Shown here piece after piece: positions 16,798 through 25,445 of a stretch of DNA of 64,000 nt. Position 1 is the stretch's first letter. Every line of letters begins with the position of its first letter. Under the pieces are notes generated by a model. It made no database searches, had not been told where the DNA came from, and worked only from the letters and a program-made list of their open reading frames with translations. The position numbers and the translations under genes were made by a program. Source of the DNA: Neolewinella antarctica (GTDB lineage: Bacteria; Bacteroidota; Bacteroidia; Chitinophagales; Saprospiraceae). The DNA is taken from positions 945,104-1,009,103 of the forward strand of contig NZ_JAATJH010000001.1 in NCBI RefSeq assembly GCF_011927835.1. Reading direction: 5' to 3'.

Positions 16798-16835
16798 AAT
16801 AAGCCCCGTTCCGACTTTTCGGAACGGGGCTTATT
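16798..16835. terminator. Bidirectional terminator between convergent genes
   Basis: A 17-bp perfect stem AATAAGCCCCGTTCCGA with its complement around a CTTT loop. AT-rich flanks on both sides let it serve the M43 protease gene and the convergent TlpA-like gene. Confidence 0.9.
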
Positions 16836-16864
16836 TACGAATGCCCGGGTGTTCGGGCGATTAA

Positions 16865-17971
16865 CTAGATAAGCTTTTTCAGCGCCTGCTCGATCGAAGC
16901 TGCACCCCGGAGGCCGACCGCCGCGATCTTACCCTCCCGGTCGACCAGAAACGTTCTCGGGATACCCCGCACGCCGTAATCGCGGGCGGCGGACGAGTCC
17001 CAGTGCTTGAGTTCACTCACGTGGTAGGGCCACGCCAGTTTATCCTGTTCAATGGCCGCCACCCAGCGTTGTCGAGAATTCTCCGTGGCCGCGGCGAGTT
17101 GGTCGGCGTTCATGTTGGCCGTGCGCCGGGCGTCCATTCCGTCGAGGCTAACGGAATAGATGGTGAAGCCGTCATTTTTATACCGGTCGTACACCTTGAC
17201 GACGTTCGGGTTTTCCGCGCGGCAGGGGCGGCACCAGGCGGCCCAGAAGTCCAGCAGCACGACTTGCCCCCGTAAATCGGACAGCTTGTACTGCGTTCCG
17301 TCCGGGCTATTCAGCGTGATATCCGGCGCGGGTTGCCCCACCTGGATGCGCTCCGTTGCTTTTTGCGCGTTCTGCCGTTGGGTCAGGGCGGCTACGTATT
17401 GCTGGTAAGCAACCTTATTTGGGTTACTATCGGCGAGCCGGCCTAGCGTAGCTTCGTGAATCGGGAGCGCGGCGCCACCGGCACGTCCCAGCACGGAATA
17501 GGCGACAAACGCGGCGGTGTTGGGGCTTTCGATTTCACTGATTAGTCGCTCGACGTCCTCCATCTGTAGTTGCCCTTTGCGGAGCGATTGCATGGTGGTT
17601 TGCAGCTGTTCCGTAGACGGCGAACCCGTAACCTTGAAGGTGTAGTCATTCAGGTCGGTCAGCTGCCCCGTGATGCTGATGACCTTCTCGTCCGTCTCCA
17701 CGCTGAGTAGCGCCGTCTGGGCACCGATTCGGAGCTGGTAGATTCCGGGCGCGAGGCCTTCGACGAACCCGAGGGCGAAGCTTCCGTCGGGGCCAATGGC
17801 CGCGATTGCTTTCTGCTTGGCCTCCTCCGCGATCATCACCTGGTCGAGGGCGACTTGTAGATTCTCGGCACCCGTTAACTGGCCCTTTACTAAACTTCCG
17901 CTCACTTCCTCACCGCACGAAGTGAAGCTAAGTAGCAGCATCAAGCCAAACAGATAACTGAAAAATTTCAT
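16865..17971 (-). CDS. TlpA family thiol:disulfide oxidoreductase lipoprotein with DUF4369-like N-terminal part
   Basis: Predicted periplasm-facing lipoprotein (368 residues). The start at 17971, MKFFSYLFGLMLLLSFTSC, gives a clean lipobox; eight codons upstream are less likely. Residues about 25-110 form a beta domain of the kind often paired with Bacteroidota TlpA proteins. Residues about 225-365 are the thioredoxin fold: VLLDFWAAWCRPCRAENP with CXXC, and the cis-Pro loop VRGIPRTFLVDREG. It likely reduces disulfides in envelope proteins. It has its own promoter at 18017-18024. Confidence 0.9.
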   Translation of the reverse strand: MKFFSYLFGLMLLLSFTSCGEEVSGSLVKGQLTGAENLQVALDQVMIAEEAKQKAIAAIGPDGSFALGFVEGLAPGIYQLRIGAQTALLSVETDEKVISITGQLTDLNDYTFKVTGSPSTEQLQTTMQSLRKGQLQMEDVERLISEIESPNTAAFVAYSVLGRAGGAALPIHEATLGRLADSNPNKVAYQQYVAALTQRQNAQKATERIQVGQPAPDITLNSPDGTQYKLSDLRGQVVLLDFWAAWCRPCRAENPNVVKVYDRYKNDGFTIYSVSLDGMDARRTANMNADQLAAATENSRQRWVAAIEQDKLAWPYHVSELKHWDSSAARDYGVRGIPRTFLVDREGKIAAVGLRGAASIEQALKKLI

Positions 17972-18016
17972 AATATTCACGTTTAAATCGTCCAAATGCT
18001 AACGCATTGAACTGCA

Positions 18017-18024
18017 CAAATATA
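18017..18024 (-). promoter_or_regulatory. -7 box of the TlpA-like lipoprotein gene
   Basis: The minus strand reads TATATTTG, 45 bp before the ATG at 17971, a good match to TAnnTTTG. The interval 18025-18222 holds no other recognised element. Confidence 0.5.
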
Positions 18025-18222
18025 CGTAGCGGCCTCTTCTACTACACTCGTAGTTCAGAGACATTAACAGGTCATAAACAGCGAAACCTATTATGGTCCG
18101 GCGAAGCACCGCGGATAAGCCCGGAAGTCAGGAGCGCGGCCGCTGGTGCAAAGTATTTACGCGGTGGCTCACGCAGCTGAGCTCTTTTGACGGTAGTTGA
18201 GTGAATCAGTTTACGAGGAAAA

Positions 18223-20463
18223 CTAAGCGTCCAGTAATGCTCCGAGCGTAAGCTGGTGCATCGCCATGAACTCATCGAGTTCGCCCCACTTTTTACCGTC
18301 GACGGTAATGTCATCACCCCGCACCAGGCCGAGCACGGTAAACCCGATTCCTTGATCCCGCAAGCTATCTTCCAGCGCCGCCGTCCGGCCCTCCGCTACG
18401 GAAACGACTACCCTACCCTGCGCTTCCCCGAACCAGAAAGCATCCGGGCGAAAGGCTATGTCACTAGTTACGTCGAAGCCACGGCCACCCTCGATGGCGG
18501 ATTCCATAATGCACTGAAACAGCCCCCCGTCCGCAACGTCGTGGGCGGAATTGATTAACTCCCCCTGGATCAGCCCGTGAATAGCTGCGTGCAACGCCTG
18601 CTCTTCCGCCAGATCGAAATAAGGTGCCGGACTCTGCTCGACGCCGTGTACGCGGCGTAAGTATTCGCTGGAACTGATGTCGTCGTGACTATCCCCAATG
18701 AGATAGATCAGGTCATTCTGCTCTTTAAATCCGAGTGACATCCGGTGCTTCACGTTGTCCAGCAGGCCCAACATACCAATCGTCGGAGTGGGGTATACCG
18801 GCTCCACGCGGCCGCCTTCGTACTGGCTCTGGTTGTAGAAACTGACGTTCCCGCCAGTAACTGGCGTGTTGAACGCCCGGCAGGCGTCGCCCATTCCCTT
18901 GATGGCGTTAACGAATTGATAGAATGCTTCTTTGTTGTAAGGATTGCCGAAGTTCAGACAATTGGTGATAGCGACCGGCGTGCCACCCGAGCAAACGATG
19001 TTCCGGGCGGCTTCCGCTACGGCAATCATCGCCCCTTTGTAAGGGTCGGCGTAGACGTAAGTAGAATTGCAGTCCGTCGTCACGGCCAGTACTTTCTCGG
19101 AACCCTTTACGCGCACGAGGGCGGCGTCGGAGCGGTCGTTTTCGGACATCGAGTTTGTCCGCACGGTCCCGTCGTACTGATCCGTCACCCAGTGCTTAGA
19201 GACGAGGTTGGGCGACATGAAGGTTTGCTTGGCCGTAGCGACCATGTCTTCCGGCACGGGAATGTCGGTTATGTCGAAGGCGTCCACTTTATCCAAATAG
19301 GTCGGTCGCTGGGTTTCGCGTTCGTAGACGGGTGCACCGCCGCCCAGGACGAGGGGCTCCGAAGGCACGTCGGCGACGAGTTCGCCGCCGGCATAAAACT
19401 CCAGCCGACCGGTGTCGGTTACTTCACCGATTTGCTCACACTCCAGGTCCCATTTGTCAAAAACGGCCAGGAGTTCTTTCTCCATACCCAATTTACATAC
19501 GATGAGCATCCGCTCCTGGCTTTCGCTGAGGAGAATCTCCCAAGGCTTCATATTTTTCTGGCGGGTGGGGACTTTGTCCAGGTCGATTTTCATTCCTGTA
19601 CCGGACTTAGCGGACATTTCGGAGGTCGAGCACGTAATCCCCGCGGCGCCCATGTCCTGCATCCCGACGACGGCACCGGTCGTAATCACTTCGAGGCTGG
19701 CCTCCAGCAAAAGTTTCTCCTGAAAGGGGTCGCCTACCTGCACGGCCGGCAGATCTTCGGCGCTGTCCTCCGTCAGGTCGGCCGAAGAAAAGGTTGCTCC
19801 GTGAATACCGTCCTTACCGGTTGCCGAACCAACGATGAAAACTGGATTTCCGGGGCCATCCGCCGAGGCGGAAACGGTTTCGCCGTGCTTGACGATTCCG
19901 ACCGACATGGCGTTGACGAGAATATTCTGGTTGTAGCTCGGATGAAAGACGACTTCGCCACCAACGACGGGCACGCCGAAGCAATTACCGTAGTCCCCGA
20001 TACCCCGCACGACCCCGTCAACGAGGTGGCGGGTGTGGGGCAAGCTCGGGTCGCCGAAACGCAAACTGTTGAGGGAGGCGATGGGCCGGGCACCCATGGT
20101 AAAGATGTCGCGGTGAATTCCGCCAACACCGGTGGCGGCTCCCTGGTAGGGCTCCAACGCGCTGGGGTGGTTGTGGCTTTCTATTTTGAAGGCGCAGGCC
20201 AGTCCATCGCCAATATCCACGAGGCCGGCGTTCTCTTCACCCGCGGCTACCAGAAGTCGCTCGCCGTCGCGGGGGAGCGTCTTGAGCCACATGATGGAGT
20301 TCTTGTAAGAGCAGTGCTCGGACCACATCACGGAAAAAATACTGAGCTCGTTGAAATTCGGGACGCGGCCCATAATTTCTACGATCCGCTCGTATTCCGT
20401 TTCAATGAGGCCAAGCTCTTTGGCTACGCTTAAATCTACTTTGATGTCCGTTGCTGCCGCCAT
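18223..20463 (-). CDS. purL: Phosphoribosylformylglycinamidine synthase, small PurL type
   Basis: Fourth step of purine synthesis: FGAR plus ATP and ammonia to FGAM. Length 746 fits the PurL subunit that works with separate PurS and PurQ. N-terminal IFSVMWSEHCSYKNSI and the ATP/Mg motif KIESHNHPSALEPYQGAATG are diagnostic; MGARPIASLNSLRFG, GCQDMGAAG-like VVGMQDMGAAGITCSTSEM and the second-half repeat MIAVAEAARNIVCSGG and PVTGGNVSFYNQ are present. PurS and PurQ genes are not in the window. Confidence 0.97.
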   Translation of the reverse strand: MAAATDIKVDLSVAKELGLIETEYERIVEIMGRVPNFNELSIFSVMWSEHCSYKNSIMWLKTLPRDGERLLVAAGEENAGLVDIGDGLACAFKIESHNHPSALEPYQGAATGVGGIHRDIFTMGARPIASLNSLRFGDPSLPHTRHLVDGVVRGIGDYGNCFGVPVVGGEVVFHPSYNQNILVNAMSVGIVKHGETVSASADGPGNPVFIVGSATGKDGIHGATFSSADLTEDSAEDLPAVQVGDPFQEKLLLEASLEVITTGAVVGMQDMGAAGITCSTSEMSAKSGTGMKIDLDKVPTRQKNMKPWEILLSESQERMLIVCKLGMEKELLAVFDKWDLECEQIGEVTDTGRLEFYAGGELVADVPSEPLVLGGGAPVYERETQRPTYLDKVDAFDITDIPVPEDMVATAKQTFMSPNLVSKHWVTDQYDGTVRTNSMSENDRSDAALVRVKGSEKVLAVTTDCNSTYVYADPYKGAMIAVAEAARNIVCSGGTPVAITNCLNFGNPYNKEAFYQFVNAIKGMGDACRAFNTPVTGGNVSFYNQSQYEGGRVEPVYPTPTIGMLGLLDNVKHRMSLGFKEQNDLIYLIGDSHDDISSSEYLRRVHGVEQSPAPYFDLAEEQALHAAIHGLIQGELINSAHDVADGGLFQCIMESAIEGGRGFDVTSDIAFRPDAFWFGEAQGRVVVSVAEGRTAALEDSLRDQGIGFTVLGLVRGDDITVDGKKWGELDEFMAMHQLTLGALLDA

Positions 20464-20489
20464 CCGGGAGGGGGTGTTTTAGTAAGCGG

Positions 20490-20497
20490 CAAAGGTA
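20490..20497 (-). promoter_or_regulatory. -7 box of purL
   Basis: The minus strand reads TACCTTTG, a full match to TAnnTTTG, 27 bp before the purL ATG. The upstream repeat copy B occupies the place where a -33 element would be expected. Confidence 0.5.
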
Positions 20498-20502
20498 GGA
20501 AT

Positions 20503-20583
20503 TTATGGTCTGTAGTCTGTAGGCAAAAGGTTTTGGTCTGAGGTCTATAGTCTTCACGACCATAGTCTACAAACCATAGACTC
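20503..20583. repeat. GTCTGTGGTCT-type hairpin repeat, copy B
   Basis: TATGGTCTGTAGTCTGT at the left is an imperfect inverted complement of the right side, which ends ACAAACCATAGACT. It separates the Nudix-like gene from the purL promoter. Confidence 0.7.
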
Positions 20584-20588
20584 CCTTC

Positions 20589-20975
20589 CTAGAGATCCCT
20601 TACGGAATTCCGATCGGTGATGACGTCGCGTAGTTCACGGAGGAACTTCACCTGTGGCTCCGGGAGGTGGCTCTTGAGGGCGTCCTTGATGGTCACAAAA
20701 GTCCCCGTTTCGAGGCCGCGGATTTTTTCGGCGATCTCACTACCTTCCTCGAACAGCATCTCTTTCAGGGAGGGGATCTCGTGCCAATCGCCTTCCACCG
20801 CAACGGCTTCTTCGCTTCCCTTACCTGGCTCCAATTGGATTAGATCCTGAGCGGGGTTGACGTGCACCTCACCGGTGGGAAAGTCCCACTCATCGGGCTT
20901 GTTAACGAGGAATACTTCCAGCCCTCTTTCACGAAAGCGGTAGATGATCAGGTTTACTTTTTTTCGGAGTCCCAA
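20589..20975 (-). CDS. Nudix-like hydrolase domain protein
   Basis: The segment KKVNLIIYRFRERGLEVFLVN with DEWDFPTGEV resembles the N-terminal strands of a Nudix domain, but the full Nudix box (GxxxxxExxxREUxEExGU) is absent, so hydrolase activity is doubtful. No ATG lies close before this homologous-looking part. The TTG at 20975 gives a 128-residue protein; an ATG at 21095 would add 40 residues of unlikely composition. The C-terminus is charged and helical (LKSHLPEPQVKFLRELRDVI). It lies upstream of purL on the same strand with a repeat between, so cotranscription is uncertain. Confidence 0.55.
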   Translation of the reverse strand: MGLRKKVNLIIYRFRERGLEVFLVNKPDEWDFPTGEVHVNPAQDLIQLEPGKGSEEAVAVEGDWHEIPSLKEMLFEEGSEIAEKIRGLETGTFVTIKDALKSHLPEPQVKFLRELRDVITDRNSVRDL

Positions 20976-21212
20976 GGAAGTAGGTATTTTAAGACGGGGC
21001 CAAACGACACCGTGGCCAGGATAATGCGCGGTTGGACAATGAAAACGAGCCCTGAACCCGTTCAACATCAAAACTATCCAAATCTTCGCCGCCACGAGCG
21101 AACCCTTTTGTAACGATGGCTGGACTTAAACGTTCACGTAAAGTTACGCCCCCGGAAGCAAACCCGACGTTTGGGTGGCGTTGCACCTCCTCAACCACAC
21201 AGTATCTAATCT

Positions 21213-21953
21213 ATGCGTTTGCTCCTTATTTTGCTCCTACCCATTCTCCTCTGCACCAGCGTCCGCGCCCAGGAAACGACGGTGAGCAGCCCCACGAATC
21301 TGATCGGTGCGTGGCAGTCCAGCTACCTTACCGCTGATGGCCGACCGGCGAAATTATTTATGATCGTTGCACCCGCCCACATGTCGATGGTTTCCTACAA
21401 CGAAGCGGACGGAGCGTTCATCTCAACACTCGGTGGCTCCTGGCGGGCGGACTGGAAAAGTTTTGGCGTCACTTACGAGTACGACTCCTCCGACACCGCC
21501 AAAGTCGGTAACTCGACCACCTTCGACTACGAACTGACGGGTGACATCCTCGTTTTCAACGGTAGCCGTTTCTGGACGCGGGTCGACGACGGAAAAGAGG
21601 GCGCGGTCGCGGGTGCCTGGGAGATTACCGGGCGCAAGGTCGACGGGAAACTCCAGGATCTCTCCGACCGGAGAACCGGGCCCCGCAAAACCATGAAAAT
21701 CCTCTCCGGCACCCGTTTTCAGTGGATCGCTTACAACACCAACACCGGGCAATTTTCCGGGACGGGCGGCGGGTCGTACACCACGAACGCCGATGGCCTG
21801 TACGTGGAAAAAATTGAATTTTTCAGTCGTGACGATAGCCGTGTCGGTCAGCAGCTGAGCTTCAACTATGCCGTGGACGCATCCGGATGGGTACACAAGG
21901 GTATGAGCAGCAAGGGCGACCCCATTCACGAGATCTGGACGCTGCGGCAATAG
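21213..21953 (+). CDS. Secreted protein with two tandem lipocalin-like domains
   Basis: Function unknown. A signal peptide (MRLLLILLLPILLCTSVRAQ) precedes two similar halves. Half one starts LIGAWQSSYLTADGRPAKLF and half two GAWEITGRKVDGK; each then has a hydrophobic strand (MIVAPAHMSMVSYN; MKILSGTRFQWIAYN), a Gly-rich turn (STLGGSWRADW; GTGGGSYTTNA) and a DYEL or SFNY strand. This layout resembles small lipocalin-like domains annotated in Bacteroidota as membrane or secreted proteins. The end of the signal peptide is encoded by a copy of the REP-like element (21251-21268). Confidence 0.7.
   Translation: MRLLLILLLPILLCTSVRAQETTVSSPTNLIGAWQSSYLTADGRPAKLFMIVAPAHMSMVSYNEADGAFISTLGGSWRADWKSFGVTYEYDSSDTAKVGNSTTFDYELTGDILVFNGSRFWTRVDDGKEGAVAGAWEITGRKVDGKLQDLSDRRTGPRKTMKILSGTRFQWIAYNTNTGQFSGTGGGSYTTNADGLYVEKIEFFSRDDSRVGQQLSFNYAVDASGWVHKGMSSKGDPIHEIWTLRQ
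21251..21268 (+). repeat. REP-like core inside a signal peptide coding region
   Basis: CTGCACCAGCGTCCGCGCC differs from the consensus core by one base in the CCCGCG part. It encodes Cys-Thr-Ser-Val-Arg-Ala just before Gln, exactly at the predicted cleavage site. Copies at 28218-28233 and 39779-39797 occupy the same place in two unrelated genes. Confidence 0.6.
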
Positions 21954-22028
21954 CCTACAACCACTTACTCGACTCAACGGAGACTGCGCTAGGTTACTCA
22001 CCGCGGCTTACTCCCTCAACACACGAAG

Positions 22029-22055
22029 CCCGCTAACTCATTGGTAGTTAGCGGG
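22029..22055. terminator. Hairpin terminator between a convergent protein gene and tRNA-Arg
   Basis: CCCGCTAACT (22029-22038) pairs perfectly with AGTTAGCGGG (22046-22055) and is followed on the plus strand by TTTTG. It can end the lipocalin-like gene and, less strongly, the minus-strand tRNA. Confidence 0.75.
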
Positions 22056-22072
22056 TTTTGTGACTTGACTAG

Positions 22073-22144
22073 TAGCCCCAGCAAGACTCGAACTTGCATT
22101 TTCAGTTTAGGAAACCAACGTTCTATCCCTTGAACTATGGGGCC
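22073..22144 (-). tRNA. tRNA-Arg (anticodon CCT), CCA not encoded
   Basis: Cloverleaf on the minus strand: acceptor GGCCCCA with TGGGGCT (one G-U), D stem GTTC/GAAC, anticodon stem TTGGT/ACTGA with loop TTCCTAA (anticodon CCT, reads AGG), T stem GCAAG/CTTGC around TTCGAGT. The 3' end is TA followed by CTACT, so CCA must be added after transcription, unlike the tRNA at 9348. Confidence 0.93.
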
Positions 22145-22150
22145 GGGAAG

Positions 22151-22212
22151 AGTAGTCTTTGGTCCTGGGTCTGTAGTCTGTGGTACTAAAGACCATAGAC
22201 TACAGACCATAA
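22151..22212. repeat. GTCTGTGGTCT-type hairpin repeat, copy C
   Basis: GGTCTGTAGTCTGTGGT faces its near-complement GACCATAGACTACAGACC. It lies directly upstream of the tRNA-Arg(CCT) 5' end and so must overlap or neighbour its promoter. Confidence 0.75.
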
Positions 22213-22252
22213 CACTTTACGCTACAATTCCGCCCAAAGATAGAAAGTCCCG

Positions 22253-22837
22253 CTACTTCTCTTCCAATTCGATACCTAAATCGGTAGCCGGAGCAAAATT
22301 CATCGCCACTCCGTTGATGCAGTAGCGTAAGCCGGTGGGCTTGGGGCCGTCGGGGAAAACGTGCCCCTGGTGGCCACCGCAGCGGGCGCAACTGACTTCG
22401 ACGCGGCGCATGCCGTAGCGCACGTCCTCGTCCTGGGTCACGTAGGCGGCGTCGATGGGTTCGTAGAAACTCGGCCAGCCGGTGCCGGATTCAAATTTGG
22501 TGTCGGAGCTAAACAAGGGCAGTCCGCAGGCGGCGCAGGTGAAAATGCCGGCGCGCTTTTCGTCGTTGAGCGGGCTGGTGAAGGAGCGCTCGGTGCCGTC
22601 TTCGCGGAGGACGTTGTACGCCTGGGAACTCAGATTTTCACGCCAGTAGTCATCAGACTCGTCGACGGTCGTCACCTTACCGGCCTCGGCGGGTGGATCG
22701 TACTTGAACGCAACCGGGTTGTTTTCCACGGTGGCCGTTTCTTCGCTCATGGTGGTCGCTACTTGGCCCTGAGAGTTACAGGCGGCAGAAACAGCGATGA
22801 GGAAAAGTAGGGAAAGCAAAATCGAGAAGCTTCGCAT
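22253..22837 (-). CDS. msrB: Peptide-methionine (R)-S-oxide reductase, exported lipoprotein
   Basis: Repairs R-methionine sulfoxide in envelope proteins. The ATG at 22837 (MRSFSILLSLLFLIAVSAAC) gives a lipoprotein signal; an upstream ATG would add 16 residues before it. Two zinc CXXC pairs are present (FTCAACGLP and VSCARCGGHQGH), plus GTGWPSFYEP and the catalytic Cys in GLRYCINGVAMNF. The 194 residues cover signal and a full MsrB domain. An MsrA gene is not near. Stops close to hairpin repeat C. Confidence 0.95.
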   Translation of the reverse strand: MRSFSILLSLLFLIAVSAACNSQGQVATTMSEETATVENNPVAFKYDPPAEAGKVTTVDESDDYWRENLSSQAYNVLREDGTERSFTSPLNDEKRAGIFTCAACGLPLFSSDTKFESGTGWPSFYEPIDAAYVTQDEDVRYGMRRVEVSCARCGGHQGHVFPDGPKPTGLRYCINGVAMNFAPATDLGIELEEK

Positions 22838-22932
22838 AGAGGATAGTTTGTGTTGGGAACGCAAAGCCCTACGGTACGGGTTCAATTAACTGCCGGCTTA
22901 GGTGTCGGGACGTGCCAGTTTGTTATTCAATG

Positions 22933-23153
22933 GGCCGCGGCCGCGGGTGCCGTGTTTAACCAAAAATGAGCGGGGTTGATTGGTGAGCAGAACCTCCTTG
23001 CTCTCGGCCAAGTGCAGTATCAGTAGGTCTGGATAGATGGGAGAAGATAGACCAGTGCGTTTGTATAGGTAGCTACCGCCGAAAGGAAACGACTCACGCC
23101 GTTCCGGACGACGTTGCCTCCCCGAACCCCTACCCCGCACCCGCGTTAGCGCC
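22933..23153. repeat. Inverted pair of REP-like copies between msrB and the SDR gene
   Basis: A reverse copy GGCCGCGGCCGCGGGTGCC lies at 22933-22951 and a forward variant GCACCCGCGTTAGCGCC at about 23137-23153, only 3 bp from the SDR start codon. The 185 bp between shows no gene. Paired opposite copies are typical of REP-type elements. Confidence 0.6.
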
Positions 23154-23156
23154 TAC

Positions 23157-23879
23157 ATGAACAACATAAAAAATAAGACCGCGTACGTCACCGGCGGTAG
23201 CAAGGGGATTGGGTACAGCGTAGCCGAAGAACTCATGAAAGCCGGCGGAAACGCCATCATCACCAGCCGGAGCCAGAGCAGCGCCAGTGCGGCCGCCGAT
23301 AAACTGAACGCCGCCGGCCACCCCGGTAAAGCCCTCGGCATGGAAGCCGACGTTCGTAGCCTGGAAAGCCAGCGCGCGGCCATTGCACGGGGCAAGGAGG
23401 AATTTGGCTCCGTTGACGTCGTCGTCGCCAACGCCGGCGTAGGCCACTTCGCTAACATCGCCGACCTGACCGCCGAGGAATGGCAAGAAACCATCGACGT
23501 CAACCTCACCGGCGTATTCAATTCGGTGAAGGCTGGATTAGACGAACTCATCGCTAACGAAGGCTACCTCATCACGATCGCGAGCCTGGCCGGCACGAAT
23601 TTCTTTCCTAAGGGCTCGGCTTACAACGCCAGTAAATTCGGCCTGGTCGGCTTCACCCAGGCCGTCATGCTGGATGTTCGGGACAAAGGAGTCAAGGTAA
23701 CGACCATCATGCCCGGTAGCGTCGCTACCTTCTTCAACGACCACCAACCGAGCGAAGCGGACGCGTGGAAAATCCAACCGGAAGATATCGGGCAGATCGT
23801 CGTCGATCTGTTGCGGATGCCGGCACGGACATTACCTTCTAAGGTAGAGGTGCGACCCACCACGCCCAAGTCGAAATAA
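23157..23879 (+). CDS. Short-chain dehydrogenase/reductase (SDR)
   Basis: Classical SDR of 240 residues, cytoplasmic, probably NADP-dependent. Cofactor motif TAYVTGGSKGIGYSVAEEL at 8-26 with SRSQ after beta-2; DVVVANAGVGHF near 83; catalytic Ser in LITIASLAG near 140; Tyr and Lys in SAYNASKFGLVGF near 154-158. Substrate unknown. It is convergent with a MarR gene, which may or may not regulate it. Confidence 0.92.
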   Translation: MNNIKNKTAYVTGGSKGIGYSVAEELMKAGGNAIITSRSQSSASAAADKLNAAGHPGKALGMEADVRSLESQRAAIARGKEEFGSVDVVVANAGVGHFANIADLTAEEWQETIDVNLTGVFNSVKAGLDELIANEGYLITIASLAGTNFFPKGSAYNASKFGLVGFTQAVMLDVRDKGVKVTTIMPGSVATFFNDHQPSEADAWKIQPEDIGQIVVDLLRMPARTLPSKVEVRPTTPKSK

Positions 23880-23894
23880 GGAATAACCAAAAAC

Positions 23895-23928
23895 GGGGGA
23901 GGCTGTTTTATTTCGCTATTCCTCCCCC
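23895..23928. terminator. Possible shared terminator of the SDR and marR genes
   Basis: GGGGGAGG (23895-23902) pairs with CCTCCCCC (23921-23928) over an 18-nt T-rich loop. The right arm overlaps the last codons of the MarR gene. Weak because the loop is long and no T tract follows on the plus side. Confidence 0.35.
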
Positions 23929-24377
23929 CGCAGCTTATCCAACAGGTGACTCAACTGGGTTGCGTCTTCACTGGTCAGGGTAGCGAAATTTTCGGCCACG
24001 ACTTGCTCGACCGCGTGGCTCGCTCTCCCGAGCAGCTCCAGACCTTCCTGCGTGATCGTAATGTCGACCCGGCGGCGATCGGTTGGGCACTCCTGTCGCA
24101 GCACTAATTTTTTGTCGCGCAGCTTGTCGACTAGGCGGCTGGTGTTGCTCATCTTATCCAACATCCGCTCCGTCAGCAACTTAACGGTGGCGGGTTTGCC
24201 CGCACGCCCCCGCAGAATGCGCAGGATGTTGAACTGCTGCGCGCTTAGCCCGAATGGTTTTAAAGTGGTTGCCGTCCGGTGATTGAGCCAGTTGGAGGTA
24301 AATAAGATATTCACGTGGGCGCGGTGGGGCGGGTTACTGAATTTTGCTTGCTGGATAACTTTCTCGATGGTGGCCAT
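23916..24377 (-). CDS. MarR family winged-helix transcriptional regulator
   Basis: DNA-binding dimer of 153 residues. Helices at LKPFGLSAQQFNILRILRG, recognition region LLTERMLDKMSNTSRLVDKL, and the wing LRQECPTDRRRVDITIT with the family DxRxxxIxLT pattern. C-terminal helices form the dimer interface. Its target is not shown. It is preceded by an AT-rich region around 24420-24480 with CTACAATAAATACAATTAAC that could hold a promoter or operator. Confidence 0.92.
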   Translation of the reverse strand: MATIEKVIQQAKFSNPPHRAHVNILFTSNWLNHRTATTLKPFGLSAQQFNILRILRGRAGKPATVKLLTERMLDKMSNTSRLVDKLRDKKLVLRQECPTDRRRVDITITQEGLELLGRASHAVEQVVAENFATLTSEDATQLSHLLDKLRGEE

Positions 24378-24566
24378 TTCTTGCGGTTGCTGGTGTTAGT
24401 ACGTTCCCTAAGCTTGTCGGACGGAGGCGTACCGACAATACCATTACGTTAATTGTCACTACAATAAATACAATTAACTAAAACATTGTTGGGTCCGCAC
24501 CGGAAAAACCACGCAAGCTGATGGTACTCTGAAGGATGACGGGAGAATTCACCGCGGTGCTTTCGT

Positions 24567-24574
24567 TAAGTTTG
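24567..24574 (+). promoter_or_regulatory. Candidate -7 box of proC
   Basis: TAAGTTTG, 33 bp before the ATG at 24607, fits TAnnTTTG. No clear -33 TTG. Confidence 0.4.
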
Positions 24575-24606
24575 CGCACTAACTTTTCTCCTTTAAAGAT
24601 CGATCC

Positions 24607-25416
24607 ATGAAGATTCTCATCATCGGTGGCGGTAACATGGGCAAGACCTACGCCCGCAGTTTGCTCCGTGCCCACCTCGTGCGTAAGGAGGACTTAATGA
24701 TTCTCGTGCGCAGCCCGGCAAAGGCCGACACCCTACGCACGGAAGACATCGGTACCGTACACCTCGACGCAGAAGCCTGTCTCGCAGCGGCCGACCTCAT
24801 CATCCTCGCCGTCAAGCCACAGGACAGCGCCAAACTCTTTGCCGCCCTCCGTCCGTTCACCGATCCGCAACAGGTTTACTTATCCATCATGGCCGGCGTC
24901 ACGGTCGCGACCATCCAGCGGGGCTTGGGGGTGGAGAAAATCATTCGCGCCATGCCGAACCTCCCCGCGCAAATCGGGCTGGGCATGACGAGTTTCACCG
25001 CGAGCGACGCCGTTACGCGCATCGAGCTCGTGCTGGTTCAGAACTTACTCAACACCACCGGGAAGGCCATCTACGTCAATACCGAGCACGCCATCGACGC
25101 CACCACGGCCATCTCCGGCAGCGGACCGGCCTACGTGCTCTACTTCATGCAGGCGATGATCGAAGCGGCCAGTGAAATGGGCTTTAGCCCCGGCGAGGCC
25201 GAACTGCTAGTGGCCCAAACCTTCCGCGGGGCCGTCGAGCTACAAATGAAAAACGACCTCACGTGCGCCGAGTGGATTAAGCGCGTTTCCAGTAAAGGCG
25301 GTACTACGGAGGCGGCCATGGCGGCGTTTGAGCAAACGAGCGTCTTTGAGGACATTAAGAGCGGCGCGCGGGCGGCTTTGGCGCGGGCGGAAGAGTTGGG
25401 GGGTAGGGGGAATTAG
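24607..25416 (+). CDS. proC: Pyrroline-5-carboxylate reductase
   Basis: Last step of proline synthesis, NAD(P)H-dependent. N-terminal IIGGGNMGKTYARSLL binds the cofactor; IILAVKPQD near residue 68; IRAMPNLPAQIGLGMT near 113; and the signature ATTAISGSGPAYVLYFMQAM near 163-182 with EAASEMGF is diagnostic. Length 269. Followed by a run of AATTAGGCGGTAGG-like words and hairpin repeat D. Confidence 0.95.
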   Translation: MKILIIGGGNMGKTYARSLLRAHLVRKEDLMILVRSPAKADTLRTEDIGTVHLDAEACLAAADLIILAVKPQDSAKLFAALRPFTDPQQVYLSIMAGVTVATIQRGLGVEKIIRAMPNLPAQIGLGMTSFTASDAVTRIELVLVQNLLNTTGKAIYVNTEHAIDATTAISGSGPAYVLYFMQAMIEAASEMGFSPGEAELLVAQTFRGAVELQMKNDLTCAEWIKRVSSKGGTTEAAMAAFEQTSVFEDIKSGARAALARAEELGGRGN

Positions 25417-25445
25417 GCGGTAGGAAGAATTAGGCGGTAGGGAGA

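Noticed and set aside
18745-20433. A 562-codon open frame on the plus strand inside purL
   Set aside because: It is fully antisense to a clear purL gene, has no known motif, and reflects the GC-rich third positions of purL.
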